Shown: positions 23,158 to 36,419, counted from the stretch's first letter. The stretch is DNA of 64,000 bases from Azolla caroliniana (GCA_043228905.1 JBHGNT010000005.1:22072001-22136000), one strand, 5' to 3'. Made by a program: numbers and translations. The notes: generated from the sequence alone by a model not told the origin.

Positions 23158-26100
23158 TGGCTTAAACTGAAAACTTGAGAGGTTGGGCCTCTCTATATAG
23201 TTCTCTTCCACATTAGACTTATCCTTCCTCTGAGGATACAACACACCCATATTAAGGTCTGCAACTGCTTTCAAGATGGAGCAAGCCTTGGATATGGATG
23301 CTGGCATGGTGACCCTTACAGCTCCTTCTCCTCCTTCCATATTACTCCCTTCATTGTTATCAAGACTCTCTTGCATTAGAAGAAGTGATTGCACATCAGG
23401 GAAAAGAAATGGCTCACAAGACCTTTTATTAGTGGATCTGGATCTGGTAAGAAGCACTTCGTCTCTCGCTTGCACATCATCATATTCAGAGATACTCTCA
23501 TGAACACCTCCGTCCAATGCTGACCCTCCTTGTGCTAGTGGCTGACTAAAGCTCTCTTTCTCTCTTGCGTGGGGCCGATGGTGTCTTGAATACAAGACAT
23601 CGTCATCGCAAGACTCGCCTTTATGAGGATCTAGGTTTAGGTTAGAGTATTTCAGTCTATACTCTTCAAGAGCTCGGAATGCACTCAACACACTCTTGCC
23701 ACCCATAACCAAGCTTTCTGCTTTCACCTCTAGAGGGTCTTTACTTCCCACAACAAAGTCTTGTTCCAAGTCAAGCACAGCTGTTTTTACATTGGCTTCA
23801 TGGTCAATCGATCCTGTGTTTGCTTTTACAGGGCTCGTTACCTCGCCATTAGAGGTATCCTTCAGTATCTGCACTTTTTCATCACTCATTTTCACTTGCA
23901 TACTAGCATTCTCTTTCGCAATGTGTTTCAAAGGGGTGGGCTTGCCATGTGCATGATTAGCAGAATTGTTCGACATCTCCTTCAGGGGTAATCTTGTGGT
24001 CGATCTTTTTGTCCTAGTGCTTGAATCTTTGCTCTGCAAACCTCATGAATATCATAAATCTTATTACAATCCAACAACGAAATTAATGAGCCTTGACATA
24101 GAAAAGACTAACCCAAGAATTGTGAATAATTGAACCTTTAACAAGACATTTAAAGACATGTTGGGTACATGCACATCACCAGAAATCAAGACATGTATGC
24201 CCTCTAGTATGGTTGTTGAGGTATTAAAAAATAAAGCATGGCCAGGCAAAGACAAACATAGTTGAGGAAAAGAAAAAAAAGTGAAGTCATGTTCTAAACA
24301 AGGCTTGTATTTAAATATTTGTTTGCCACGATGCAACAGAGATGATACTTAAGCAATTAGAAAGCGAAACCATTTGGTGAAAGTTATGTCAGGGCTATTG
24401 TAAGTTCATCTCCTAAATCACATGAGATGTTGGGAATGGCACCAAATATTGATGCTGTAAGGTTGGACAAAAAAACTCTATGCTGAAGTGGTGCAGAATC
24501 AATGCCCATGATAAACATAGTTTTTTGGAATGCTTTATGTCCGGCTTAATATTTGATCTGGACAAATATTTGACATGGCCACATGCAAGGTTCGGGTATG
24601 TAAAGGTTTAGAATTTTCCAGGTTGACACATCATTCCACGAGTCAAGCGGGGGCAACTGATCCCTGCGAAGTTTCGATCTTTTGCTACCTAGCCCCTTCA
24701 GCCTTCCCTCCCTAGTCCACACAAACTTACCTTTACATCAAATTCTACAAGATATCATCCTTGAGACCAAATGCTTTAGATGAACTATATATTATCACGA
24801 TGACTGCTTTCCGCCCAAAATCAAATAGTATATATCACTAGAACCTAACAAATGTTTCTCATCCCAAAAGACAATGCAAATCACTCAAAACCAACAAAAT
24901 CACCATGCTTCCAACCAAGTTCCTTCAGATATCATACAAAATACTTAAGAGAAAATGGAAGAGAGGGATGAAAACCTTCATATCATCCACGGAGAGCCCA
25001 GTAGCATTGCGATCTGCATTAATCATCTTGGGAGTAGTCGACGAACAGGTATTAGTTGAGGCGGGCATGGCACCATTTATGCAAGTCCTCCTGAGAGGCG
25101 ATTTCTCTTTCCTTTTGAGAGGAGATTTCTCCTTCCTTATCACAGTCTTATTGCCACTAGATGTCATGTTAGAAACCTCGAGCTCTATTTGACCCGAACT
25201 TCTCTGCACTGCAGTTCGAATCCCGCTTCTAGCACCCGAATTGTTTGAAGCATATTCTTGGCCGACTACCGGTTTATGAGCTAAGCTCGAGCTTTGATCA
25301 ACTTTAATGGAAGATGCTACAGGACGTCTGGAGGAAGAGCTAGTCATTTGCCTGTTGGCATCTGAAGAAGACAAAGACAATAGGGTGATTTTCTTCGGTG
25401 GCGATGGTCTTCTGATATTATTCGTGGCATGAGAATCCATGTGGAACTCACGAGAGGTTATAGGTTCGGAGTCTCTACTCGAAGATCGTTTGTGAACAAA
25501 TAATGCTGAGTCGGATGCATCTAAGGTTACATGCCCTGTATTCGGAGAATGTTCATTTTTAAGTGTGATCAAGGAGCGAGGTTTCTGTGCAGATAATGTG
25601 TGTAAATCCGAGCTTCCATGGCTAGATTCGTTGATGTTACTTGAGTTATATTCTGTACAGCCCTGCATCTTCCCAGAAGCATTTCTGCAGAGGCAAGGTC
25701 CTCCTCCTTCTCCATCTCCACAAGCAGAAGCATTGATGCTGGGAGATCGTCGCAGCAGTAATGGACCAGAATTATTGGTTGCAGAACATACTGAAGCTTT
25801 CATGGAATTCTTTAAAGAGTCTTCAGTTACAGGATCTGGAAGGCGAGAGAATGAATTGGTCCTGCTTGACACAGTCTTCCCCCTACTCAGAGTTTCACGA
25901 TTTTGATCTTTGCTACCTCCAGGAAGTACTAAGGTTTGCATTTCTGAGAGCCACTGCTTCCGTGCCTCTGATGGACGAAATTTGAGATCTTTTTCATCTT
26001 CATATTCTTCTTCATCATCGTCAACATCTTCTTCCTCCAAAGTAGTATCATTTGATCTCTGCAGGGAAGCAGTGGACCTTGACGAGACAGTCTTGGTAAC

Positions 26101-26580
26101 TATGGCAGATGGTGCTGCGGGAAGAAGGCTATGAAGGAGTGGGTTTTTACGAGGAGAAGATGCTCTGATCATCTTTTTCATGCTAGTGCTCGCAATGGCG
26201 AGCTCACCACTGTTCTTTCTGCTAGAATGTTGCAGAGAACCGACATTAGATGTCTGATCTACAGCTACACATATGGCGTCCACCTTCTGTGTAGGAGCCG
26301 GAGGTATAATAACCGAAGAGGTCTTCTGCAACTTCTCTGCAGCAATGATTAGCGATGGAGTATTTCTGGTCTGCATCTGCGAAGGTTCCATCTTCTGCTT
26401 AGTACAGGTTTCGTGGCTTTCGTCCTTACGGATCGAAGATGGAACAGAAGCTTGTTTAACGGGATCTGTAATGGTCTGAGGCTTCATATTGCAGCAACTA
26501 TTCATAAAGCTCTGATCCTTGCAACAGGAATTGTAACCATAGACATGGGTAGGATTAGCTTTGCTGAAACAAGATCCCAT
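23155..26580 (-). CDS. At1g65710-like Ser-rich protein, two exons, predicted N-acylated
   Basis: Exon 1 (26580-24976) and exon 2 (24033-23155) join at GATGAAG|GTTTTC and TTTGCAG|AGCAAA in phase 0, giving about 827 residues; the intron is 942 bp. The N terminus MGSCFSKA fits an N-myristoylation site (Gly2, Ser6) with an adjacent Cys4 for palmitoylation, suggesting membrane attachment. The rest is Ser-rich and low in complexity, with an acidic run at about residues 182-198 and basic 'KEKSPLKRKEKSPLRR' repeats near 500. Near the C terminus, MPASISKACSILKAVADLN matches a motif I associate with the plant At1g65710-like family, whose function is not established. A telomere-box-like AAACCCTAA (27201-27209) and CAT/GAA repeats lie upstream in the probable leader. 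It could instead be a lineage-specific protein, but the two long clean exons argue for a real gene. Confidence 0.7.
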
Positions 26581-26996
26581 GGCGTTCTGCTTACTTCCGC
26601 GCCATCAATTGATAAGAAACCTATCTCTGTTATCTATGTAATAAGAGCTGAATATATTCCTTCCACATCATGATCCCCACGAGATGGCTCTGATCGTCTG
26701 CACAGAACATCAGAAATGGCTCAAAAATCATAACCTGAAATGGTGAATTTGTACAAAGCCAAACGATCATGTAGTGGCCATTAGTCCACGAGGCAATGAC
26801 CTAAAGAACTACATTCCAAGAAGAAGAAGAAGAAGAAGAAGATGGCGATGGAGATGAGTAACCAGAAAAAGGAGTAAACCTTGTAATCGGGAAGGCATGG
26901 CTATGGCGAAAGAGCTGCAGGCAGCAACATGGTTTCGAAATGCATGCATTAAGCGCCTGTCTGATCAAATAGTACTGGTGAAGAAGAAGATGATGG

Positions 26997-27027
<31 letters not shown>

Positions 27028-27240
27028 ATTACTACTGATGACCCGCCGCCTGAAAGAAGGAACTCATTAAATCTTTCTGTTTTGCCGCCTATTTGCTAGA
27101 AGCCTCTGAGGTGGGAGGGGAGCTATGTCTACTGTGGCCATGGCTATGGCGATGGTAGAGCTCTCTGTGACCTGTCTCATGACAAGCTTTACTGAGCAGA
27201 AAACCCTAATTCTGTGCAGAGGGAAACAGAGACAGACATT
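26581..27240 (-). promoter_or_regulatory. Putative 5' leader/promoter region of the At1g65710-like gene
   Basis: It contains (AAG)n at 26819-26842 and (GAT)n at 26989-27025 on the plus strand, and the telo-box-like motif AAACCCTAA at 27201-27209. Pyrimidine-rich minus-strand sequence is common in plant 5' leaders. No TATA box or leader intron could be fixed from sequence alone. Confidence 0.35.
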
Positions 27241-27443
27241 CGAAGATGAAGAAAAGAAAGTAAAGTCACAAAAAAAAAAAAACAGAGCAATTAAAATTCG
27301 AAATTTCGAAGCATTCGGACAGGGAAGTTCATTTAATTTAAATTCATTTTGAATTAATTCATTCATTTTTTTAGGCAAATTAAATTTAATCAAAATCAAT
27401 AAAGTTTTGGCTCCACTCTTGAAATTTTGAATTTGAATCCTAA

Positions 27444-27820
27444 GACGTGATTAGGGGAGGGCCTTAAACGTGATTAAGGAATTTGGGACTCTTGAACTTG
27501 ATTAAGGAATGTGATTAAGGACCTCTCGGGGTATTGGACGTGATGAAGGAATGTGATTAGGGACCTCTAGAGGTCTTGGACGTGATGAAGGAATGTGATT
27601 AAGGAGCTCCCAAAGTCTTGGGCTTGATTAAGCAATGTGATTAAGGACCTCTAGGAGTCTTGGACGTGATTAAGTAGTGTGATTAAGGAGCTTCGAGAGT
27701 CTTGAACGTGATTAAGGAGCTCCGAGGATCTTGAATGCGATTAAGGAACTTCGCGAGGCTTTGAGCATGATTAACGAATGTGATTAAGGAGCTTTGTGAG
27801 TCTCGACCGCACTTAAGGGA
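27444..27820. repeat. Degenerate minisatellite, about 42-bp unit
   Basis: Roughly nine diverged copies of a unit built around GGACGTGATTAAGGAATGTG, followed by ATTAAGGACCTCTAGGAGTCTT-like sequence. GTGATTAAGG and close variants recur throughout. Unit length varies between about 38 and 54 bp. It lies about 0.9-1.2 kb upstream of the start of the gene at 26580. Confidence 0.75.
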
Positions 27821-27865
27821 TTGTCGATCGATCGATAGGGTACAAACATCGTGTTCAAATCCGTT

Positions 27866-27899
27866 CCTTTTCTTTCTTTCTTTCTTTCTTTCTTTCTTT
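27866..27899. repeat. (TTTC)n microsatellite
   Basis: About eight TTTC units directly after the minisatellite and a GATCGATCGATC stretch. Confidence 0.85.
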
Positions 27900-30800
27900 A
27901 AATCAGCACTCTTGGTCAAAAAAAATTAGACATCATTTAATGGCAATTGTTAAATACACACACAAGTCTTCATTGATAATAGCTTGTTCATGTGGTCTTT
28001 CCCTATCTACATATTTAGTTAGGTCTTTGACACCACAATTCATGGGATAGGCTAAGCATGTAAACTCAAGAGCAATTCATAGGCTAGGCCTATACACATG
28101 ACCCTAGCATTACAATGGTTGTCTATAGCATATAACTTGGGGCTACTCACAAGGCTAAGCGTCGCCATAAGAAAAAAAAGAACGCGGCAATTGTGAAGAG
28201 AGAACTTATGTCTATACAAGCCAAGCCTGCTTACTACGTACTACTTGTAAGCGCCCACCATTAGATCCTCATTTCCATCCTATATTGGCACAAGTAGAGT
28301 TCAAAGCCTGGAGATTGCCCAAATTTAGGTCACATCCACATTTCTTAGGTTTGTTATTTGTATAGGGACCTTTGCACCCCTTGAAAAGCTTTTCGTATAT
28401 ATATCTTCCATGATTTTTGACGAGTAGATTTTTCAACATGTGGACAAACTATAGGGCCCATCCAACATCCTCATTTGAATTGGCCAAACTCATGCACTCT
28501 CTTCGATACACTCCTCACCCCTCCCAAGCTCATATTTCTCTATAATTCATTACATTTTGGATGTAACACGATAGATATTATTTGCAATTTTCTGAACATT
28601 TATTCATGTGTAATTCATGCCCTTTGCTAACTTTTAGATACAATGTTTCTTTACATCAAAACATTGTGGAGAGCGTTAAGTCAATGATGTTGTTTGATGT
28701 TGGGAATCGTTATAATTAAGGGGGCGTTGGAGCAATTTTCCTCTACTTTAAAGTGTAGTAAGAACGTTGATGCAAATCATCAAAACAATTATATTAGTGG
28801 ATGATGAGCTGAACCTTAGTTCATGGGGTTTGTATTGAAGGGGCCTTCTAGTTTATTGGGAGGTCTAATTATTAATAATACTAATAACAATGGCTCACAT
28901 TTGGAGTTTTGTGGCATTGTGTGCACCTTCTTGTTCCAATTTCATATTTTGCCCTCTAACTATTTAATAGTTTTGAGAGAGATATCATAGATATATATTG
29001 TCATACGTATGCAAAATGGAATATAAAAACTAATGAATGTCAGTGGCGTAAACAATGTGTGGAATATATTAGAGCACATGCATGGATGGTCGTTGTGGCA
29101 TCATGGCATTGTGGAGGAATTGGTTAGTTTGGCATAGGTGTTCTTTAATGGTTTTTTTTGTGAAGAGCTTCTTCTCGATCGAGAAGCTTAGGGCATGCAT
29201 TTCATCTAGAATGTCGGATTCGAGACATTCTAAGACAAGTCTCTTTCTCGAACTCATCATTTCATCTTATATTTTATTATTGATTGTTCCTTAATATTTG
29301 TCGAGCTTTATACCAAGCTAAGCTAATGAGATTCATAATTATTTTTAATCATTTAATCAACATACATTGTCAATAGAAAACCCTCACTTGTAAGGTCTCT
29401 TGATCTTGCTTTGAAGATCTCACACTCCCATCCTCTTCACATCATATTCTTGCTTTGTACAAAATGTTCTAATATATATATATTAGAACTTCAACCCCTT
29501 TCAAAGTTACGCATCATTAGAAGAAAATTATTTTCCTTATGCAAAAAACCAACGTGTTCAACTCGTTCTTTCAATTGAAATGCAAATGTTGCACTTTGAT
29601 AAAGTGAACCACGAGAGACTACATAATGTGCTAAAATAGGGCCTATGTGTATACAATGACATAAAGAGTTTGATAGCTTCCATTGTAGTTAATAGAAAAT
29701 ACTTTCCAAACCTAAACAATTGTTTCAAAAATTTGCATGTGGATCTATGCTGCATAGAAATAGCGGGTAAATATCTCATCCATTATACAACACACAAAAT
29801 AACAAAAATCGAGGTCCTTGACAAACATTTGACTACACAATCATTTGTTGGGTTTAATATATGAATCCAAACAAAAAAAATGGTTTAGAGTTTTACATGG
29901 CAAGTACGTGAATGTCAATGGACCATTCACGAGTTAAGTTATGTAGAAAACAGGATCCAACGCGTGACTCCATAACCCATGAGCTATGACAGGAATTAAT
30001 ATTGTATTTATGAGACTATGTGACGAATATGACTTGAATGGTTTTTCAATTTAGTCAATCCATTCTTTTATGGATCGTCTATAAGGCATTATTTGTGAGC
30101 ATCACCTTTTCCAGGGAAATATTATCATTTTTACCAATTACATTGTGCAGAGTTGTTGATATATATTATTGTTGCAAAACCAATTTTGGGTGGCACATCA
30201 TTAGTCTTTCTCATCTGTTCTTCATCGAACACAATATGAAACCCAAAGCTCAAGCCTTGAACCCAACCCCCTATGTTGCAAGTTTACATACTTTAAGTCT
30301 TAGAATCACAATAATTTAACCATGTGCGTCTAATGAAAATGCGTGAAGCTATTAAAGATAACACTCTAATTGAGGTTTAAACGTCATAAACAAAGTTACT
30401 AATGCTCGATTGTATTATGAAAATAAGTCAGAAGACTTCAAGTATATTGAATGCTAGACATTTTTTCATGAAGCTTTGATTCAAATACAAACAATATTAC
30501 AATATCCACATATGAACTTACTATTATGGAAACCCTTCCTTGTGGAGATGAATGTGTTTTTTTTTTTGTAGAGCAGCATTGTGATTCAAATTTTTTGGGC
30601 TATATTCTACTACAATTTGATGAAAATGAAATACAACCCTTGATGCACAAAAAAGCATTTGAATGATTTGCTAAAAATGTCTTCTATAGTGGGCCCAAAA
30701 ATAATCTCATTTTTCTCGTCCAAAGTAGCCAATACAATTGATAATTATTATCAATTTTACATGGTGTCTTACTTATTTTCTTGTCTAGGTTTACATGTGC

Positions 30801-31997
30801 TTGAAGACATGCATTTTATATTGATTAATTACTCTTATAGACACAAGCACTCACTATAGAGAGGTTTACTTGAAACTCTTTTGGATTATACATTGGTCAA
30901 CTCGTGAGGGGATGTAAATTTTGATCATGATGTTACAATTATAACATAAGATGCTCAAATATTCATGGGGACCATTGTATTTATTATAGGACAATAATCT
31001 ACATTTTGAGGGGCAAGCAACAATTGCAAATCACCCAGAGTGGCTAGAACCTGTGGCATGTTGTGACAAAGCTTGCATAAGGTAAATATATTTTCAGTGT
31101 TTAATTGAGTATTGCTCTAACTTGATTGTTAATCAATCATTCAAGTTTCTTTGAATGTAATATATAGTTTTGAGTATTTCAAATTTCTATTAGGTAGCAC
31201 TTCAGTCAAAGAATAAATCCACGAGTACTTTCCCCTTCCCTTCTCTTGAATGAGCTAGTTTCATTCTCTCTTTTCCATTGTAAAGAAAGCCAAATTTGAA
31301 AATTGAGGGATATCGGGGGTTACATTGAAGGCAACCTTGCCATTTTGCTCAATAGGACACATGTGAACTACACTAGATGAGAATAAGTTAGAAGTCGTGT
31401 TATGTATTTGTCTTGTGACATGGATCCATGATCATATTCTCAAATATGTACAAAATGCAAAGATGTCAAAAGAAGTATAGGAAAAGACATGAAAGAAGAA
31501 ATTCCTCATGAACATGACATGACACAAACTTCAATTGTGACAAGAGTTAACTCACATTCAACAAAAGGGTAATTCCCATCAATGACTAAAATCTCAAAAT
31601 CAAGTTATTGAGTAATGCGCTTGCCTCCATCAAAATGTTGATCAACGAGGAAGAGATGGTGGAGATGTACCTAGATGACCTCTCACAAAAAATTGGTCCA
31701 TTGTAGACTGTTACTCTCACCAGAAAAACATTGTCATCATTGTTGGTTGTATATTGGGGGGGGGGGGGCATATTTCCGATAAATATGACACATATGTCCA
31801 ATTATATAAGTTGTTAAAACAAAATGATAGTTAAATAGGTCTATAAAATACAAATATTAAGAAAGGTGTTTTGGGATTCATATAAAGATTTAGGATTACT
31901 AGATATCATAGTTGTTTAAAAACGCATATTCCACATATTCAATATGTTTTAATATACCCACAGGGCCGCATGTATTCAAAACATATTCAACACTTTG
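27900..31997. other. AT-rich intergenic region
   Basis: No gene or classifiable element was seen. It contains a 13-G tract at 31756-31768 and a short TATATA run near 29474. Open frames are short and without recognisable domains. Confidence 0.5.
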
Positions 31998-32007
31998 AAC
32001 TACCATT

Positions 32008-32460
32008 AACAATCAGCAACGGTTTGATTCGGTTTGAGAGGGTCCAAACCGAACCGTTTAATTTTTTTGAAACCTGAACCAAACCAAACCAAACCAAAAA
32101 ACCATTAAACCGAACCGTTAAACATTTTTCAAAACGTTCAACCATTAAACCGTAAAAACCACGGTTTTGGTTTTCAACATAGGTCAAAATTTTTAAAATT
32201 TTAAAATTTTAATATTTCATTATTTAGAATTTTTAAGATGTTCCTAAAATGTGAGAATGTGTAAAAATGAAAAGATTGTTTAAAAACAAAATTTAATTTG
32301 TTTTAAAAAAAATTTTAAAAATTTAAAACCGTTAAACCGTTTAAACCAGGGTTTTTGACTATTGAAACCAAACTGAAACTGAACCGAACCAAACATTTGA
32401 AATTGTTAAACCGTGGTTTCACGGTTCGGTTCGAACCGAACCGAACCATTGTCGATTATT
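32008..32460 (+). mobile_element. MITE copy 1 (453 bp, 10-bp TSD)
   Basis: It starts AACAATCAGCAACGGTTTGA and ends with the diverged inverted complement (right end read inwards: AATAATCGACAATGGTTCGG), giving terminal inverted repeats of about 25 bp. It is flanked by perfect 10-bp duplications AACTACCATT at 31998-32007 and 32461-32470. Subterminal regions are packed with AACCGAACC/GGTTCGG motifs and the centre is AT-rich. There is no coding capacity. A 9-11-bp target duplication suggests a Mutator-like source, although the terminal repeats are short for that group. Confidence 0.8.
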
Positions 32461-33124
32461 AACTACCATTTCTTTTAAAAAAATCTTGGACCCATACTAG
32501 TTGTACATATTTGTAGTTTGTTTTAGGTTTCTAATGAAGGAGAAAAAGTTAATTGGGAGTTTTCATAGCACGGCTCTATGCATCCCACCATTTTCTCTAC
32601 TTTGTTTTCATCAATTTTGTTGCAACTTGCACTGTGATATGTCTACACAACCAAACTCTATACACTCTCATTGAGATATGATAAAAGGATTTTAATTGCT
32701 TTACTAGCGAGCCCCTCAATTGAATGTGCACATTGTCATTGAGATTGAATAAAAGTTTATAAACATATGTCAAGATCCAATTACTATTTGATATTAGAAG
32801 TATTTAATATATTTACTAAAAAATTATTTAATACATGTGTATGGCATGCTACGTATGTTACAATCATGCAAGACATATTAACTACTAGAATTATTATGTG
32901 AAATTTAGAGTGTAACGTTCTAGGTCATGTGTCAAAGGAAGTAAAGAATGATTTTATGTGAGTGGAATTGAGATTTTAAGATAAATTGTTCAACGTATAT
33001 GTAATCCTATAAGTAATGGGTGCATGTGTGTGCATTGGATACACCCAATACTCCTAATGGAAATGGAGTAATATGTAGAGAGAGAGAGAGAGCCTAACAT
33101 CGCAATGGGGTGTAAAGCTAATAT

Positions 33125-34181
33125 CTATAAACCTTTATCTTGCAACACCCTAGTAGCCTCTTGCAGCATGTCTTTTGCCCAAGCACAACATGGGTCCACT
33201 TGTGTAAGCTTTTGAGTTGAGATGACTGCCTTCCTCAAGTGTTGTAGCCGGTATTGACACGTTACCACCTCCTCCCTAGCCACTTTCTGAAGAACAAAAG
33301 AAGAATTAATTATCTTTTCCTCCAATACCTGTACCGGGTCGTCGGATGATGGGGATGCCTTCTGTATACCAAAAATCTTCGGAGGAATCCTCAAATTGCT
33401 CTCACTCTTCTTCTTATCAATAGGTTCAAGAATCAAGGAGACTGGAATGTGATCCAAATAGGTAAAGCCAGCTAGAATGGATGTGTAGCCGCTCCATTCC
33501 TCTATTCCAGGGCTTACATAGATGCGGTCCAATCTAGAGTGGCATCCTTCACTCTCCTTCCAACCAAATCGTGAAAACCTCATGGAATTCGCCTCAACCT
33601 CCATATTAGAATACCATGAATTCCGGATTCCCAACATAGAAATTAAGAAACCCCATGCTCTAAGCTCCTCCCCCTGTAACAAGTTCGAATGAGCCCCAAT
33701 ACAATATTCCATTCTCTTTGTCATGTTAAAATCCCCCGCCACTATCCAATTGTCAAAGGAGGGAATTTGGTTTGCTAGTAGACTCCAAAATGAGATCCTC
33801 TCACTGCTACTATTTGGTGCATAGACATTCAGCACCCCAAATTTGACATTCCTCCATTCTAGGTAGGTGAACATGGCCCTGCCTTCTATCAGTATGCCAT
33901 GATCCAAAATGGCGATATCCGGTGATTTCCTCACCGAAATACAGACTCCACCTCTCCTCTCTAACACACTGTGAGTAGGAGCCCACCATGTGTACCAATC
34001 CCCTGGCAACGGGTCTTTGAAAAGTTCAGTTCTTTCTCGTCCAAGGTGATGCTCTTGTAAGAACAAAATATCAATCGTCTTACATAAGGCAACAACTTCT
34101 AACTCTCTCATAAAAATTCGCTTCTCTAGCTGATGTTGTGACCCACCAAGTCCCATGCACATTCCAAGAACAAATTCTCAT
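33125..34181 (-). pseudogene. LINE ORF2 endonuclease domain, frameshifted; RT absent
   Basis: The frame begins at the ATG at 34181 (MRICSWNVHG). A +1-type frameshift near 34150 moves it into the long open frame 34162-33125. Endonuclease motifs follow in order: LQEHHLG, VYAPN, AGDFNM, RLDRIYVS and DHIPVS, covering the expected catalytic residues. About 100 further residues form the linker normally found before the reverse transcriptase. The frame then stops at 33125 and no RT is found beyond. Apart from the early frameshift the domain has no stops in about 345 codons. The enzyme of an active copy would nick target DNA. The missing 3' half makes this copy unable to retrotranspose. Confidence 0.75.
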
Positions 34182-34338
34182 TGACTTGGGTTCACAAAAA
34201 AAGCCAAGGGGGAATCTCCCATGCTCGACAAATATGTCTCCACCATACGCCAAAGAAATTCCCACTCCATACTTATTTTCCATTCTTGATTCTTGGGTAA
34301 TTCATCACAATGGAAGTGAAACAAACCAGGCTTCAACA

Positions 34339-36365
34339 CTAAATCATGTACCTTCCATATGCAAACCAATGGAACATCTTGAGCAAGTTCCATAAGCTCC
34401 CCTTGTATCGGGGAGCTCTTCCATAATGTTTGCAGCCCCGCAACCTTGTTTTAGATGTAAGGTATCGGAAACATATTGTTGCCCTGTTACAAAACAACTT
34501 CAAGGACGAGTTTTCTCCCCTTTCATCTTCCAAATCAGGCTCCAAGTCAAAATAATATTCTGTCTCCAGTGTACTTGAGTTGTTGATGAGGACCATGTGT
34601 GCTCTACTCCACTCGTGAACTCTTCCCCTAGGATTACCAATGTTCACCGCGACCTTGGGTACCTGCATAGCTTGCATCCTCAATTCTTGCAACATAACAA
34701 ACTCAACTCCCACAATCAAGGGATTTCCGACCTCAATTTGTGTGATCATTTTTTGCAATTCACTATTCCCAATGTCCACTTGACTTTCCTTGTCCTTCCC
34801 ATTCTGATCCATGCCTTAACCATTCTCAGGTTTGAGGAAAAACTATTGCCACGGCCCTCAGAGGGCTCTACAAGTGTTTCGTGGGTCTCGACTCATGGCA
34901 GTAAATCGAATGGAGTTGCTAAAATTATTTTGCCTTATTGGGTTTCCTCTTCCATTTGTGATAGGATGTCAAATCTGTTCGAAATGGAATCGCCACTTGT
35001 AGGTGGGCCCGGTCACTTTCCTCAGAGATAGCCATCCTTTCCCCCCCGCTACTTGCTTCCCATTGTGAACCAGGATCATCTGGCCTCCCGTCCCTGAATT
35101 TGGGTTATCCGGAAACTTGATGCCTTGATGTCACCTATCCGCTCTTTGCTTCCCATACAGAGGGCACTGTTTGGTCATATGGCATATCTCCTTACATGCA
35201 AAGCACTGACCCGGCAAGCCTTCATAACCAACCTTCACCACCCTTAGGCCAAAATCCTTAGTGTGGACTCTAATCTCTGTTGGTAGTTCTTTAATGTCTC
35301 TAACCAACACCTTAATGTTGGGAATTTCGGCTACCTTATCTGCAAATGAGGGTTTCGTTGTACATACCATCCCTATATTGTGTGCTAGCTTTGGGATCAA
35401 ATGGTGGAGTTGGAATGGTAGGTCTGGGAAGCATACGGTAATGACCATTGGTGTGCCCACTTTTTTTTGCTCTTCCTTTGCATCGAAGTCTAGAATCCAT
35501 TCCAAAATCATGGCTTTGCCATACTTGAGTGTAATCCATTTGTGGTCCAGAATCTCTTGCACATTATGGCCTTCTTCTAAGATCACATGGTGATAGTTGA
35601 GGCCCATTCTCAATATGTTTTGGATAGGTGGCATTTTATCCAAAAGGGTTGCTTACAACATGTCCCTTAGCAACCCTTTACTAGGTCGTCCTCCTAGCGG
35701 CCGACATATGAACGATGAACACTTTAACCGACCCACTTCTTCCACCAACATTCGATTCTCTGTCGGAGAAAGATAAAGGTCGAGCCCTATTCTTTCATCA
35801 ATGCCCTCCTCCACTGGTTTTTCTTGAACCAGACCAATGTCATTATTCTCCTTTACTAACATGACATTGTCCATGCCTTCCTTGGTGTTCGTTTCAGAAT
35901 GTGCCGTGATGAACTCCCCCCGCCTATTTGCTTCTCGTTCTTCGGGTCTGGATGCATACCTATACCTAATATTTCAGCTGGAGGAGGGTACGGGGCTATA
36001 CATGTTCCAACTATGTCCATTGTAGGAAGCATGGCCATCTCAATCTCCAAAAGATTGTCGCCGCTCTTGTTGATTTGGGAATGCGACATGAACATGTGAC
36101 GCCTTCCTAATGTTCTGGCCCCTATTGCCAAAGACTTGTCAAGTGCCTTCCCTGGTTGTCCTGGTCTCAAGCGTGCGATTCGATGAGAGTTTTGTTGTCG
36201 TAAGGGAAGGGAAGGCCACCGACGACGATGGAAGGAAGCTTTTCCCTTTGTTGGAACAACTTCATCCACTTTCCGCATCTTCCTTGCCTCACATCGTCTC
36301 CTCAAAGTGATTCCCTGCGTCATCATCAGAGGAGAAGGAGTGAAGACGAAGGTTGTTTGTTCCAA
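34339..36365 (-). pseudogene. LINE ORF1 (DUF4283-like, CCHC zinc knuckle), broken
   Basis: Three minus-strand pieces make up a gag-like ORF1. The N-terminal part (36365-35856) is basic. A frameshift follows at about 35874. The middle part (35874-35131, with an in-frame stop at 35655-35653) has a DUF4283-like RNA-binding region, GKAMILEWILDFD and IGMVCTTKPSFADK, and ends with the zinc knuckle CFACKEICHMTKQC (C-X2-C-X4-H-X4-C). The C-terminal part (34812-34339) follows in the same frame after a stop. The order is that of plant L1-type ORF1, upstream of the endonuclease at 34181. A TATATAA near 36415 lies upstream. It differs clearly from the RRM-type ORF1 at 466-906. Confidence 0.65.
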
Positions 36366-36419
36366 TGATTCCTTGCGTCATCATCCAGCCTCCATAGTCA
36401 GATGAGAACACCTTTATAT

